Assembly (NCBI RefSeq): GCF_002441715.1
Contig: NZ_JXJX01000001.1
Span: 1-64,000 of the forward strand
DNA from: Pseudolactococcus plantarum
Lineage (GTDB): Bacteria > Bacillota > Bacilli > Lactobacillales > Streptococcaceae
DNA length: 64,000 nt
Direction of reading: 5' to 3'
Shown here: piece after piece, positions 9,743 to 20,700 of the stretch
Layout: every line of letters begins with the position of its first letter
Position numbering within the stretch: the stretch's first letter is position 1
Program-made: the position numbers and the translations under genes
Notes under the pieces: model-generated
The model's database searches: none
What the model was told of the DNA's origin: nothing
What the model saw: only the letters and a program-made list of their open reading frames with translations

Positions 9743-10146
9743 TTTTTATCTGTAACCCCACCATCAGATAACTCAGAGATAGGAAATACCTTCTCGCCAT
9801 CTTTTGAGTACAAATATTTTGCCCTTGCATATTTTTCAATAAAAGTAGGATCTTGCAATTTGTCAACATTTGCTTTTTTAATAGCAAGTTGACGATCTAG
9901 TTGAGCAGACTGTTTTTCAGATTTTATTTTTAAAGTACGACGACTTTGCAAAACTTGATATGATTTTATTAAATTAATCGTAGGTAACATCATAACTAAG
10001 ATAATCACAATCAAAATCATCGCTAAATAACGTCGTTTAGGATTCTTATGGGTCACTTCTTGCATCTGATTTAATTGCTGAGTTGTATACTCATTATTTA
10101 ATCTGACTATTTTTTTATTAGCGATGACTACTCTCCTTTTCATCAT
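9739..10146 (-). CDS. divIC: Cell division protein DivIC/FtsB family
   Basis: A 135-residue bitopic protein with a cytoplasmic N-terminus, one transmembrane helix (about 40-58, YLAMILIVIILVMMLPTINL), a coiled coil (about 65-105) and the conserved extracellular block DPTFIEKYARAKYLYSKDGEKVFPI. It joins FtsL and DivIB in the divisome complex that activates septal wall synthesis. It sits between rqcP and the S1 protein, as in other Bacilli. Confidence 0.93.
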   Translation of the reverse strand: MMKRRVVIANKKIVRLNNEYTTQQLNQMQEVTHKNPKRRYLAMILIVIILVMMLPTINLIKSYQVLQSRRTLKIKSEKQSAQLDRQLAIKKANVDKLQDPTFIEKYARAKYLYSKDGEKVFPISELSDGGVTDKK

Positions 10147-10177
10147 ATTAATTTGAAAATAACTGCTATAAATAAGA

Positions 10178-10438
10178 TTATGACTCTACACGAGTCTCTG
10201 ATAAAATTTCATACATTTTATCAGCATCTTCTTTTTTTGTAGAGTCTTTCATATCCAATACGCGAACTTCCAAGATTTTATTACCAAAAGCAATCGTTAC
10301 GACATCATTGTATTTAACATCTGATGAACTTTTAGCTAACAGTCCATTCAGTTTGATACGTCCTTTATCAGCGACCTCTTTAGCAACCGTTCTTCTTTTT
10401 ATTATTCTAGAAACTTTTAAATATTTGTCTAATCTCAT
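10178..10438 (-). CDS. rqcP: S4-domain protein RqcP (YabO/HslR-type)
   Basis: An 86-residue protein that is almost entirely an S4 RNA-binding domain ([32 protein letters not shown]). In B. subtilis this family works with RqcH in C-terminal alanine tailing on stalled 50S subunits. I chose the ATG at 10438 over the in-frame ATG at 10447 because the family starts at MRLDK and the promoter -10 covers 10446-10451. No Shine-Dalgarno is present, so the mRNA may be leaderless. It heads the minus-strand cluster, and its usual upstream neighbours (mfd and a flippase gene) have been moved by an inversion. Confidence 0.9.
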   Translation of the reverse strand: MRLDKYLKVSRIIKRRTVAKEVADKGRIKLNGLLAKSSSDVKYNDVVTIAFGNKILEVRVLDMKDSTKKEDADKMYEILSETRVES

Positions 10439-10445
10439 AGCATAC

Positions 10446-10454
10446 ATTATAGCA
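10446..10454 (-). promoter_or_regulatory. Extended -10 of rqcP, giving a possible leaderless mRNA
   Basis: The minus strand reads TGCTATAAT (TGn plus perfect -10). The A of the rqcP ATG (10438) is the eighth base after the hexamer, where transcription would start. A TTGTAC element lies 19 bp upstream of the -10. Confidence 0.65.
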
Positions 10455-10759
10455 TATCTTGACCTAAATTGTACAATCAGATATTTTAAAAAACCTTTGT
10501 TTATAAGACCTATTAACAGTTATCAGGTACTGACGTATCTGTATATCCTGTTGATTTAAGTATCGCCAAACCTCACCTACACAAATTAAGAACAGATGAG
10601 TTAACCTACTTTGTCTTCTGCATCATTTTTTTACTCACATCGTATAAGACTAATCCTTAAAACGACTAGCAATAAGATTACCAAGCTTGGCACGAGTTGT
10701 CTTTTCACCAGTATTTTGTTAAAATATAATGAAAATGTTTCGGGCTTACGGAGGGACTA
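10448..10759. other. Intergenic region between divergent rqcP and DUF951 genes
   Basis: About 310 bp without a supportable gene. It holds the rqcP promoter at its left end and the promoter of the plus-strand DUF951-ychF transcript at its right end. The middle has no recognisable RNA, operator or repeat by eye. It would be one breakpoint of the inferred inversion. Confidence 0.6.
10702..10730 (+). promoter_or_regulatory. Promoter for the DUF951 gene
   Basis: A consensus -10 TATAAT (10725-10730) lies 17 bp after a weak -35 (TTTTCA, 10702-10707). Transcription would start near 10737, and the Shine-Dalgarno GGAGGG follows at 10751-10756. Confidence 0.55.
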
Positions 10760-10954
10760 ATGTACAATTTAGGTGATTTTGTTGAAATGAAAAAACCTCA
10801 TGCTTGTCTAGTTAAAGCAACTGGAAAAAAAGCTAATCATTGGGAAATTCTACGTTTAGGTGCAGATATCAAAATACGTTGCACTAACTGTGATCACCTT
10901 GTCATGATGCCAAGAAATGAGTTTAACAAAAAATTGAAAAAAGTTTTGAATTAA
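10760..10954 (+). CDS. DUF951 family protein
   Basis: A 64-residue protein, typical of DUF951, with conserved opening MYNLGDFVEMKKPHACLVK, a WEILRLGADIKIRC segment and one CTNC pair. It is preceded by GGAGGG at good spacing. In streptococci a gene of this family commonly sits just upstream of ychF near the origin, as here. The function is unknown; the two cysteines and basic charge would fit nucleic acid or metal binding, which is speculation. Confidence 0.88.
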   Translation: MYNLGDFVEMKKPHACLVKATGKKANHWEILRLGADIKIRCTNCDHLVMMPRNEFNKKLKKVLN

Positions 10955-10955
10955 G

Positions 10956-10997
10956 AAAGGAGTTTATATCTATTTGTTTGTTTTAAAATAGATATAA
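10956..10997 (+). promoter_or_regulatory. Shine-Dalgarno plus stem-loop in the ychF leader
   Basis: AAAGGAG (10956-10962) is followed directly by a perfect 12-bp stem, TTATATCTATTT (10964-10975) with AAATAGATATAA (10986-10997), and a 10-nt loop. The ychF ATG comes 10 nt after the stem. Folding would bring the Shine-Dalgarno to about 11 nt from the start codon. No other Shine-Dalgarno is near the ATG. Confidence 0.7.
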
Positions 10998-11007
10998 CAA
11001 CTATACT

Positions 11008-12123
11008 ATGGCTTTAACAGCAGGAATTGTCGGACTACCTAACGTAGGTAAATCTACACTATTTAACGCAATCACACAAGCAGGGGCAGAAGCAGCTAAT
11101 TACCCATTTGCCACAATTGATCCAAATGTTGGTACAGTTGAAGTACCTGATAAACGTTTAGATAAAATTACAGAATTGATCAAACCCAAAAAGACTATCC
11201 CAACTACTTTTGAATTTACAGATATTGCAGGGATTGTTAAAGGTGCATCAAAAGGTGAAGGACTTGGTAATAAATTTCTAGCCAATATTCGCGAAGTAGA
11301 TGCGATTATCCACGTGGTCCGTGCGTTTGATGATGAAAACGTGATGCGAGAGCAAGGTCGTGAAAGTGATTTCGTCGATCCACTAGCAGATATCGACACC
11401 ATTAATTTAGAATTAATTTTAGCAGATTTAGATTCTATTAACAAACGCTATGCGCGTGTTGAAAAAATTGCCCGTACACAAAAAGATAAAGACGCTGTTT
11501 TAGAGTTTAAAGTCTTAGAAAAAATCAAACCTGTACTCGAAGCAGGTAAATCTGCTAGAACAGTTGCCTTTGAAGATGATGAGTTAAAAGTTGTAAAATC
11601 ACTCTTTCTACTCACCACTAAACCTGTTTTATACGTTGCAAACGTATCAGAAGATGCTGTCGGAGATCCTGAAAACATTGCTTATGTCAAACAAATTCGT
11701 GATTTTGCAACAACAGAAAATGCTGATACAGTCGTGATTTCTGCGCGTGTTGAAGAAGAAATTGCAGAACTAGATCAAGATGAAAAATTAGAATTTCTGG
11801 AAGCTATCGGACTTACTGAATCCGGTATTGACAAGTTGACACAAGTGGCTTATCATTTACTCGGACTTGGCACTTACTTTACAGCAGGAGAAAAAGAAGT
11901 TCGTGCTTGGACTTTCAAGCGTGGTATCAAAGCACCAGGTGCTGCTGGTATCATTCATAGTGATTTCGAAAAAGGATTTATCCGTGCTGTCACCATGTCT
12001 TATGATGATTTAGTTAAGTACGGCTCTGAAAAAGCTGTCAAAGAAGCTGGTCGTCTTCGAGAAGAAGGTAAAGAATATATCGTCCAAGATGGTGATATCT
12101 TGGAATTTCGTTTTAATGTCTAA
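11008..12123 (+). CDS. ychF: Redox-regulated ATPase YchF (Obg family)
   Basis: A 371-residue P-loop protein with GLPNVGKST near the N-terminus, DIAGIVKGASKGEGLG as switch region and a C-terminal TGS domain (RAWTFKRGIKAPGAAGIIHSDFEKGF). YchF prefers ATP over GTP, binds ribosomes and affects stress responses. It lies 53 bp after the DUF951 gene. Its Shine-Dalgarno is displaced upstream of a stem-loop. The gene is transcribed against the replication fork. Confidence 0.97.
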   Translation: MALTAGIVGLPNVGKSTLFNAITQAGAEAANYPFATIDPNVGTVEVPDKRLDKITELIKPKKTIPTTFEFTDIAGIVKGASKGEGLGNKFLANIREVDAIIHVVRAFDDENVMREQGRESDFVDPLADIDTINLELILADLDSINKRYARVEKIARTQKDKDAVLEFKVLEKIKPVLEAGKSARTVAFEDDELKVVKSLFLLTTKPVLYVANVSEDAVGDPENIAYVKQIRDFATTENADTVVISARVEEEIAELDQDEKLEFLEAIGLTESGIDKLTQVAYHLLGLGTYFTAGEKEVRAWTFKRGIKAPGAAGIIHSDFEKGFIRAVTMSYDDLVKYGSEKAVKEAGRLREEGKEYIVQDGDILEFRFNV

Positions 12124-12124
12124 G

Positions 12125-12165
12125 CGTCGAAAAAGCTGAAATTTTTATTTCAGTCTTTTTTGACG
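12125..12165 (+). terminator. Terminator after ychF
   Basis: CTGAAAT and ATTTCAG form a 7-bp stem with a TTTT loop, followed by TCTTTTTT. The flanks (CGTCGAAAAA and TTTTTTGACG) can extend the pairing. The stem begins right after the ychF stop codon. Confidence 0.8.
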
Positions 12166-12214
12166 TTTACATAATTTACAGATAAGTAAAGTTGATGTAA
12201 AGGAGAATGTAAAC

Positions 12215-12784
12215 TTGACAAAACTAATTGTAGGACTCGGTAATCCTGGTGATAAATATACACATACAAAACACAATATTGGATTTGATGTTTTAGATAC
12301 GATCGCAGCTCAATTAAATGTTGCCTTTAAAAGAGATAAGACATTCATGTCAGATGTCGCTAGCACTTTTGTTGATGGTGAGAAAATCATTCTAGTAAAA
12401 CCGGTTACGTTTATGAATGATTCAGGAAAAGCTGTTAAACCCATTTTAGCTTATAATGGATTAGTAGCTGAAGATATGACTGTAGTCTATGACGATCTAG
12501 ATATGCCCGTAGGCAAATTAAGATTACGTCAAAAAGGTTCTGCAGGTGGGCATAATGGTATCAAATCGATCTCACAACATCTCAATACCCAGCAGTTTAA
12601 TCGCATAAAAATTGGTATTGGTAGACCTAAAAACGGGATGACTGTTGTTAATCATGTACTGAGTAGATTTGATAAAGAAGATAATGACACGGCTGAACTA
12701 GGTATCATGCGGGCAACAGATGCATTACAAGCATTTATTAAAACCAATGATTTTAATCAGACAGGAAACCAATTTAACGGATGA
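12215..12784 (+). CDS. pth: Peptidyl-tRNA hydrolase
   Basis: A 189-residue enzyme that releases peptides from dropped-off peptidyl-tRNA. Visible motifs are [24 protein letters not shown] (catalytic His near residue 20), [42 protein letters not shown] and RIKIGIGRP. The start is a TTG at 12215, chosen because AAAGGAGA ends about 9 nt upstream and the family begins at this point. The stop overlaps the mfd ATG by 4 nt. Confidence 0.97.
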   Translation: MTKLIVGLGNPGDKYTHTKHNIGFDVLDTIAAQLNVAFKRDKTFMSDVASTFVDGEKIILVKPVTFMNDSGKAVKPILAYNGLVAEDMTVVYDDLDMPVGKLRLRQKGSAGGHNGIKSISQHLNTQQFNRIKIGIGRPKNGMTVVNHVLSRFDKEDNDTAELGIMRATDALQAFIKTNDFNQTGNQFNG

Positions 12785-15700
12785 AACTTACAGATTTGTT
12801 TGATACCAACCAAGTACTAACGAATTGGTATCGTAACCTTAACAAAACATCGCGTACGCTTTTCACGGGTATACAAGGTACAATAAAATCATTTATCATG
12901 GCTAGCGCCTTTAACAATAACCCTGATAAAATAATTGTCATCACAGATAACCAATACCATGCAAGTGAATTATATAATGACTTATCAGAATTCATAGGTG
13001 AAGAAAATGTATTCCAATATTTTTCTGATGATAATATTTTTGCAGAGTATGCAATCGCTAGTAAAGAAAGAATTGCCTATAGACTAGATGCACTTGGTTT
13101 TCTACAAGATAACTCCGCAACTGGTTTTTTAATTATACCAATTTTTGCATTACGTAACCTATTACCGGATCCTAATTACTTTAATTCATGCAACATCACC
13201 TTTACTATTGGTCAAGAATGTGACATTACTGAAATTTCCACTCAGTTATCAACGCTATCTTTTGAAGCAGTACAACGTGTCATGAGTCCTGGTGAGTTCT
13301 CTAAAAGAGGAGATATTTTAGATATCTATCCTTTAAATGCGGAGAATCCTATCCGAATTGAATTCTTTGGTGATGAGATTGATGGTATCCGTTTTTTTGA
13401 TATTGACTCACAACGCTCATTACAAGAAATCAACACGATAACAATTACCCCTGCTTCTGACTTTATCTTGAGCCAAACAGATTTTGAAAGAGGAACCAAC
13501 AAATTATCAAGTATCACCTATGAAAATGATAAACAAAAGTCATACTTTGAAGAATTAATCGCAGCTGCAAAACATCACTATTATCATCCCGATTTAAGAA
13601 AATTTAGTGAGTTCTTTTATGAGAAACAATGGACTTTACTAGATTATATTCCGAATCATACACAACTATTTATTGATGATTTTCAAAAAATTACTGAAAT
13701 GAATCATAAAACAGCGCAAGAAACTGCTGAATTCGGCCTATCAGAAAAAATATTAAATCGTTCCATTGACGGTATGACATACCAATTCGATGTCATCCAC
13801 CAGTTAAGACAATACAAACCTGCCACTTTCTTTTCTAATTTTCAAAAAGGTCTTGGTAATTTGAAGTTTGACCAGTTGCATAATTTTAATCAACATACGA
13901 TGCAATCTTTTTTTGGTCAGCTATCTTTGTTAAAAATTGAATTAGAACATCTCACAAAGCTCAACTATACGGTTATTTTGACAATTTCTAGCGATAAACA
14001 ACGTAAATTGACAGATGGTTTACTAGAAATTGACACTCCGTTTACATTAGCTAGTGAATCAAATATCCAAAAATCCAAAGTTAACATTGTCAACATGAAC
14101 TTGACAAATGGGTTTAATCTGTTGGATGAAAAAATTGTATTTATCACAGAAAAAGAGATTTTTGGTAAAAACAAAAAAAGACGTACTAAAAGACTAAATA
14201 TTACCAACGCAGAGAGACTCAAAGATTACAATGAGCTTGAAGTTGGTGATTTTGTCGTCCATCAAACACATGGTATCGGTAAATATCTTGGATTAGAGAC
14301 GATTGAAATTGCAAATATGCATAGAGATTACCTAACGATCCAATATCAAAACAATGATACGATCTCTATACCGGTAGAGCAGGTCGATTTACTTACAAAA
14401 TACTCAGCAGGTGAAGGCAAAGCACCTAAAATTAATAAACTTAATGATGGCCGATGGAAACGCACTGTCAAAACTGTCAGTAAGCAAATTGAAGATATAT
14501 CTGAGGACTTGATTAAACTATATGCGATGAGAGAAAGTCAAAAAGGGTATGCATTTTTACCTGATGATCAAAGTCAACAAGAGTTTGATGAAGCGTTTGC
14601 CTATACTGAAACAGACGATCAACTACGCTCCGTTAATGAGATTAAAAAGGATATGGAAAGCGTAAGACCGATGGATCGATTATTGGTCGGAGATGTTGGT
14701 TTTGGGAAAACAGAAGTAGCGATGCGTGCTGCTTTTAAAGCAATCAATAATCATAAACAAGTTGCTATCTTAGTACCCACTACAGTTTTAGCAGAACAAC
14801 ATTATAATAATTTTAAAGAACGGTTTAATGAATTTGGTGTTAACGTTGCTGTTATGTCTAGATTTCAAACCAAAAAAGAACAAACGGATATTCTGGAAAA
14901 ACTCAAAAAAGATAGAATTGATTTAATCATTGGGACACACCGTTTATTATCCAAAGATGTCGTCTTTTTTGATTTAGGGTTAATGATAATTGATGAAGAA
15001 CAGCGATTTGGTGTCAAGCATAAAGAAAGACTTAAAGAGCTCAAAACTCAGGTTGATGTATTGACACTAACAGCAACACCAATCCCTAGAACGCTACATA
15101 TGTCAATGATGGGAATCAGAGATTTATCAGTTATAGAAACACCACCAACTAATCGTTATCCAGTCCAAACTTATGTGATGGAGACAAACCCAAGTGTGCT
15201 TAGAGATGCTGTCCTAAGAGAAATTTCTCGTGGTGGACAAGTCTTTTACATTTACAACCGTGTTGACACAATAGAACAAAAAGTGTCGCAAATTTCTGAG
15301 CTGATCCCAGAAGCAAGAGTTAGTTATATACACGGACAAATGAGTGAAATACAACTAGAAAATACCTTGCTTGATTTTATAAATGGTGAGTATGATTTAC
15401 TTGTTGCCACAACGATTATCGAAACTGGTGTTGATATTCCAAATGCTAACACACTATTTGTAGAGGATGCTGATAAGATGGGCCTTTCTCAACTTTATCA
15501 ATTGCGTGGACGTGTCGGACGCTCTAACAGAGTAGCATATGCTTATTTCATGTATCAACCTGATAAGGCATTATCTGATGTTTCTGAAAAAAGACTAGAA
15601 GCAATTAAAGGCTTTACAGAATTAGGGTCAGGGTTTAAAATTGCCATGAGGGATTTGTCAATTCGTGGCTCAGGTAATATCCTGGGTGCTGAACAATCCG

Positions 15701-16281
15701 GTTTTATTGATTCAATTGGGTTTGATTTATATACACAACTTTTAGAAGAAGCCGTAAATAAACGTTTAGGTAAAACTGGAAAAGCCAAAAAATCGAACAC
15801 AGAAATTAACCTAGCTATTGATGCTTTCTTGCCTTCAACCTATATTAGTGATCAACGGCAAAAAATTGAAATTTACAAACGTATCAGAGAGATTGAAAGT
15901 CGTGCATACTATCAAGATTTACAAGATGAATTAATTGATAGATTTGGAGAGTACCCTGATACTGTCGCCTATTTATTAGAAATTGGTTTATTGAAATACT
16001 TTGCTGATCATTCACTAGTTGACAAGATAGAGCTTAAACTTAACACTATCGTGTATAGTATGAGTAAACAGGCTAACAACTATTTTATGCCACAAGATTA
16101 CTTTGATGCGTTATCCAAAACAAATTTAAAAGCTAAAATTGGTGAAGAGAGGGGACAGATGATGTTAAGATTTGATGTTAGAAATATATCACAAGCTGTA
16201 TACTTATCTCAACTCATGTCCTTTACAGAACGTTTAAGTCATATAAGAGATGAGAAATCAAATGAAAAGACTGCTAGCTAA
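12781..16281 (+). CDS. mfd: Transcription-repair coupling factor Mfd
   Basis: A 1166-residue translocase that removes RNA polymerase stalled at lesions and recruits UvrAB. It has an N-terminal UvrB-like region, an RNA polymerase-interaction domain ([22 protein letters not shown], about 480-500), Walker A ([16 protein letters not shown]), [20 protein letters not shown] and the RecG-like QLRGRVGRS. The C-terminal TRCF domain follows. It is translationally coupled to pth. pth-mfd is the normal order in Firmicutes, but here the pair is opposite to the rqcP cluster. Confidence 0.97.
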   Translation: MKLTDLFDTNQVLTNWYRNLNKTSRTLFTGIQGTIKSFIMASAFNNNPDKIIVITDNQYHASELYNDLSEFIGEENVFQYFSDDNIFAEYAIASKERIAYRLDALGFLQDNSATGFLIIPIFALRNLLPDPNYFNSCNITFTIGQECDITEISTQLSTLSFEAVQRVMSPGEFSKRGDILDIYPLNAENPIRIEFFGDEIDGIRFFDIDSQRSLQEINTITITPASDFILSQTDFERGTNKLSSITYENDKQKSYFEELIAAAKHHYYHPDLRKFSEFFYEKQWTLLDYIPNHTQLFIDDFQKITEMNHKTAQETAEFGLSEKILNRSIDGMTYQFDVIHQLRQYKPATFFSNFQKGLGNLKFDQLHNFNQHTMQSFFGQLSLLKIELEHLTKLNYTVILTISSDKQRKLTDGLLEIDTPFTLASESNIQKSKVNIVNMNLTNGFNLLDEKIVFITEKEIFGKNKKRRTKRLNITNAERLKDYNELEVGDFVVHQTHGIGKYLGLETIEIANMHRDYLTIQYQNNDTISIPVEQVDLLTKYSAGEGKAPKINKLNDGRWKRTVKTVSKQIEDISEDLIKLYAMRESQKGYAFLPDDQSQQEFDEAFAYTETDDQLRSVNEIKKDMESVRPMDRLLVGDVGFGKTEVAMRAAFKAINNHKQVAILVPTTVLAEQHYNNFKERFNEFGVNVAVMSRFQTKKEQTDILEKLKKDRIDLIIGTHRLLSKDVVFFDLGLMIIDEEQRFGVKHKERLKELKTQVDVLTLTATPIPRTLHMSMMGIRDLSVIETPPTNRYPVQTYVMETNPSVLRDAVLREISRGGQVFYIYNRVDTIEQKVSQISELIPEARVSYIHGQMSEIQLENTLLDFINGEYDLLVATTIIETGVDIPNANTLFVEDADKMGLSQLYQLRGRVGRSNRVAYAYFMYQPDKALSDVSEKRLEAIKGFTELGSGFKIAMRDLSIRGSGNILGAEQSGFIDSIGFDLYTQLLEEAVNKRLGKTGKAKKSNTEINLAIDAFLPSTYISDQRQKIEIYKRIREIESRAYYQDLQDELIDRFGEYPDTVAYLLEIGLLKYFADHSLVDKIELKLNTIVYSMSKQANNYFMPQDYFDALSKTNLKAKIGEERGQMMLRFDVRNISQAVYLSQLMSFTERLSHIRDEKSNEKTAS

Positions 16282-17728
16282 TACGTTTAAAGGTGCAGGT
16301 ATCCTTGCTATAGCAGGATTCATATCCAAGATTTTAGCTGCACTATACCGTTTTCCTTATCAAAATCTAGTTGGAGATCAAGGCTTCTATGCTTTCCAAC
16401 AAGTTTACCCTTTCTATTCAATCATAACCACACTGTCATTAGTTGCTTTACCCAATTTTTTATCTAGTTTAATACACAGATCAGATGAACCAGAGCTAGA
16501 TACACAACAATTTTTCCAGCTCTCTTTACTCTTATCTTTTGCTAGTTTTGTCATCTTGACAATTTTTAGTCAGCCCATTGCTAAATTAATGGGACAAGAA
16601 AAACTAGCCTCACCTTTGGTCATGGCCATATCACCTTTGTTACTAGTCCCTTTTTTATCTTTATACAGAGGTCTTTTACAGGGTCGTCATCAAATGGGAA
16701 AAACTGCTATCTCTCAAATTATAGAGCAAGTGTTTAGAGTGGTTTTGATTATCTTGGCAGCTGCATCTTTTCTTAAATTCTCCCCTAATATTTACACAGT
16801 TTCTTTCCTAGCGATGTTAGGATCCTTTGTAGGTGGACTATGTTCATTAGTTTACTTGATCGTTACAACTCCTTTACAATTAAAACAGTTGTTTACTAAC
16901 TTCTTTTTATTAGCAGCTAAACTCAATATTATAAAAAAATTTGGGATATCTTCACTAATTTTCACTTTTTTCATGGTTTACATGCTGTTGTTGCAAATGA
17001 TCGATGTCTTTTTTGTCAAGCATGCGCTGATGAATATATCACAGCCTATGAGCTCAAATGCAGCTGAAAAACTAAAAGGCGTTTATGATAGAGGTCAACC
17101 TTTTTTACAATTAGGACTTGTGATTACAACCTCTATTTTGACTGATGCCTTACCAAGGCTTTCAAAAAAAGGCCATATCCCTAGAAAAATTTGGCATGTT
17201 GTTATCCTGTTATCGGTTACGATCACAACAGGCTTATTTATTCTATTACCAACAATGAATGATATCTTATTTAAAAGTCATAGTCATGCGTTAAGCTTAC
17301 AAATTTTTATCCTTCAAATTCCGCTTATTTCTATGATCCAACTATATCATCATGCTTTATTTTTAAAACATAAAAATAAAGCATCGGGTTATATATTACT
17401 GGTTGGCTTATGTCTTAAATTATTAACCGTTTATCCTCTAACTGTTGCTTATGGCATTCTTGGTGCGTCATTATCTAGTCTGTTTAGCTTGTTAGTCGTT
17501 GCCTTGCTTTATATGTGCTACAGTAAAATACACCCGCTTACTTTATTAACTAAACGATTTTATGTCGCACTCTTAGCAATGAGCCTAATTTTACTAATTG
17601 GTGACAATAGCTTAATTGTTGAAAATCGATTATTACAGCTACTAAAAGTCATGTTGCTTAGCATAATAGCTGCAGCCGTATTTCTAAAAATAAGTAAGTT
17701 TGAACTTAAGCAAATAAAAAAGAGCTGA
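16262..17728 (+). CDS. MOP-superfamily flippase (MurJ/SpoVB/YabM-like)
   Basis: A polytopic membrane protein of about 488 residues with some 14 helices and the FKGAGILAIAGFISKILAALYRFPYQNLVGDQGFYAFQQVYPFY opening typical of SpoVB/YabM/MurJ-like exporters. These proteins flip lipid-linked oligosaccharides such as lipid II or polysaccharide units. I prefer the ATG at 16262 over 16250 because GAG lies upstream at workable spacing; both overlap the mfd 3' end. In B. subtilis the homologous yabM follows mfd and precedes yabO (rqcP), which supports an inversion here. The exact substrate cannot be told from sequence. Confidence 0.82.
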   Translation: MKRLLANTFKGAGILAIAGFISKILAALYRFPYQNLVGDQGFYAFQQVYPFYSIITTLSLVALPNFLSSLIHRSDEPELDTQQFFQLSLLLSFASFVILTIFSQPIAKLMGQEKLASPLVMAISPLLLVPFLSLYRGLLQGRHQMGKTAISQIIEQVFRVVLIILAAASFLKFSPNIYTVSFLAMLGSFVGGLCSLVYLIVTTPLQLKQLFTNFFLLAAKLNIIKKFGISSLIFTFFMVYMLLLQMIDVFFVKHALMNISQPMSSNAAEKLKGVYDRGQPFLQLGLVITTSILTDALPRLSKKGHIPRKIWHVVILLSVTITTGLFILLPTMNDILFKSHSHALSLQIFILQIPLISMIQLYHHALFLKHKNKASGYILLVGLCLKLLTVYPLTVAYGILGASLSSLFSLLVVALLYMCYSKIHPLTLLTKRFYVALLAMSLILLIGDNSLIVENRLLQLLKVMLLSIIAAAVFLKISKFELKQIKKS

Positions 17729-17739
17729 TGCTCTTTTTT
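17716..17739. terminator. Bidirectional terminator between flippase gene and rexA
   Basis: AAAAAAGAGC (17716-17725) and GCTCTTTTTT (17730-17739) form a 10-bp stem with loop TGAT; the loop contains the flippase stop codon. A and T runs on each side allow it to serve both converging genes. Confidence 0.85.
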
Positions 17740-20700
17740 TATATTGCTTCAATAAATACTTTTTCTGGTCCACCTAATAAAATGAGGTATTTTTCAACAC
17801 GGTCTACCTTAAAAGCTGCACAAAGACTTTCTGCATAAAGTGACATTTGCATATGATATTGGGAGCTGATTTCCTTCATTTTATCTAATGTTGTAAAGTG
17901 ATCCGTTTTGTAATCAAAAAGAACAATCTTATCATCACATTTAATAAATCCATCTATAATGCCTCGAATCACATACTGTTCACCAGAAGCTTCGTCTGTT
18001 TTTAACATCGAAAATGGTGCTTCTCGTGTCATCTTATCAGCATTCGCTACCATGAATTCCCCAAATGATGTCGTAAATAAAGTTAAAATTTTATCTATAT
18101 CAATCTTTTGTTTGACTGCTTCTTTCACTGATAACCTTGAAATTGTCTGCTTTAATGTTTCACGTGAAACATTTGTAAAATCAATAGATTGCATCAACTC
18201 ATGTACAGCAGTACCTAACTCTGTAGCTGATACTTTATTATCAGTTTGAAAAAACTCAAATTTTGAATACTTATGATGTGTATTGATCACAACATCACTT
18301 TCAGGTAGTAACTGTTCATAGCGTTTCTTAATCTGACTAGGTGTCTGAACTGTTGGTAATTGTATACCTGCTTGATATTTTTGATTTAGCTGATCAGTTG
18401 ACTCTAAAATATTTTTAGCTTTCTTAACGTCTTCGATTGTGTCCATTACATGATCAAAACTTTGAGATGCTGTTAATAACGTCTCAAAAGAAGTCATAGG
18501 TGCCTCATCCACGATAGACATATCCTGTAACGCTTCATCACTTACCAAGCGTACTTTAAGGCCTAATGATGTTTTTACTGTCATCGCCTGATAGATACCT
18601 AAAATCCAATGCAAATAACCTTGACTCGATTTCCTAATACTTGTTTCCAGTAAACCTGCTTGATCAAATGACACAGTTTGATAAGGGATAAATTGACCAG
18701 CATCATCTATTTTAGCTGCGTCGATTTTAGCAATCATGTAAATTTTATTGACTGCCCTTGTAAATGCGACATAAAGCATCCGCATTTCCTCGGCTAGAGA
18801 TTGATACTCTTTTTCTAGACTATTTGCAAGATGAGGTAGGGTAGTCATTTTTACGCGTGCATAAGGAAATTCTGTATCAATTTCGTCCTTAAAATCCGCT
18901 GTAAATTGAATACCAGCACCATTTTTTCGAGATAGAATCAAATCCCCTGATAACTCTTTAGTATTAAACTTTTTATTGAAATTCAAAATAAAGACATATG
19001 GAAACTCTAACCCCTTAGACTTATGGATTGTCATGACACGAACAGAGTCAGTTGGCAGGGCGATATTAACAGAAGTCAAATCATTGTTACTCGTAATAAA
19101 ATTATCAATCATATTGATAAATTGAAATAACCCTTTATATCCTGACGTCTCATAATCAGCAGCTCGATCTGCTAAAGCAGTCAGATTAGCTTGTCTTAGC
19201 TGTCCATTAATCATCCCACCAACATAATCATAATAATGTGTATCACGATAAATATGCCAAATTAGACTATATAAACTATCTTGTCGTGATAACTTAGTCC
19301 AGCGATCAAACCTGGTCATGAAAGCTGTTAATTTCAAAAATAGTTGTTGGGGTATTAACTCTTGTTTAAGCCCGGTCTTTGCAATAGACAACTGCAATTT
19401 TTCATAAAAACTAACGTCATTTGAAGCCTGTAAACTAATAATTGACAAGTCATTCTCATCAAAGTTGACCAATGGAGACTTCAAAAGTGACACAAATGAA
19501 ATATCAAATAATGGATTATCAATCGCTCTTAAAACATCTAACATAACCAATACTTCCATTGCTTGTAAATAAGTCATCTTGCCTTCATCAAGCACAACGG
19601 GAATATTATAGGACTGTAAAACACGTTCAATCTCACTATTATTTGTTTTACTTCTGACAAGAATAACAATATCTTTGTAGTTGACACCACTCTTTACAAG
19701 TTTTAAAATCTCTTGTGCTGTGACGACAAGTTCATCTGATGTCAAACTATTCTCATCATCTGGTTTAGCTTTTTGATCCTGATAAATCAGTAATTCTGCT
19801 GTTAAACTATCTGATGTATCTGTTTGATATGCTGTATTCCCAACTACTAGTGATTCTGCTTCCCCATATACCATTTCACCAATATTTTTATCCATCAATC
19901 TTTTAAAAATTTCATTGGTAAATTGAATCACTTCAGGTCTTGAGCGAAAATTCTCTTTTAGTCTAATTAATACACCATCACTATCTTCACGCTGGTAGGA
20001 CTCATATTTGGCCATAAATAATGCAGGATCTGCTAATCGAAACCCATAAATGGATTGCTTAACATCTCCAACCATAAATTTATTATGACCATTAGATAAC
20101 AGATTTAACATGCCTTCTTGCAGGTGATTAGTATCTTGATATTCATCTACCATCACCTCAAAATATTGCGTTTGATAAACTGTTCTTAACGTATCATTTT
20201 CCTGTAAAATTTCTATCGTCAAGTGTGTAATATCCGCATAGTCAAGCATACCATGTTCAAGTTTATAGTTGTGGTATGCTTGATAAAACACTAAAGCAAT
20301 CTCTTGTAAATCACTTGTCAATTCTTTAGCTAAATCATGATAGTTTTCTATAATTTCTTGGTGCTTGATAGACTCAACAAAAGCATCTAACCGTTCTTTA
20401 TTAGTCGTAATTAACGCTTTGATTTCTTTCTTTTGAAGTTCTACTCCCTCATCTCTATTGTCTTTATTGTTGGCATTCGGTACAAACTGAAATTTTAACT
20501 CTCGATATAAAGTCAAAAAATCTTTGAATTTTTTTTCTTTTAGACAGCTACTAAGATAGTCATAATTCCCTAGAAATTCTTGCGTATTAGCTATTTTTGC
20601 TTTACCTGTAATTAATCCAGAAGCTAAATTTGCTTCAAGTATCCTGTAAATATCTGATAAACTTTCTTGTAACCCGTCTGTAAATCTATCTGGTAACTCT

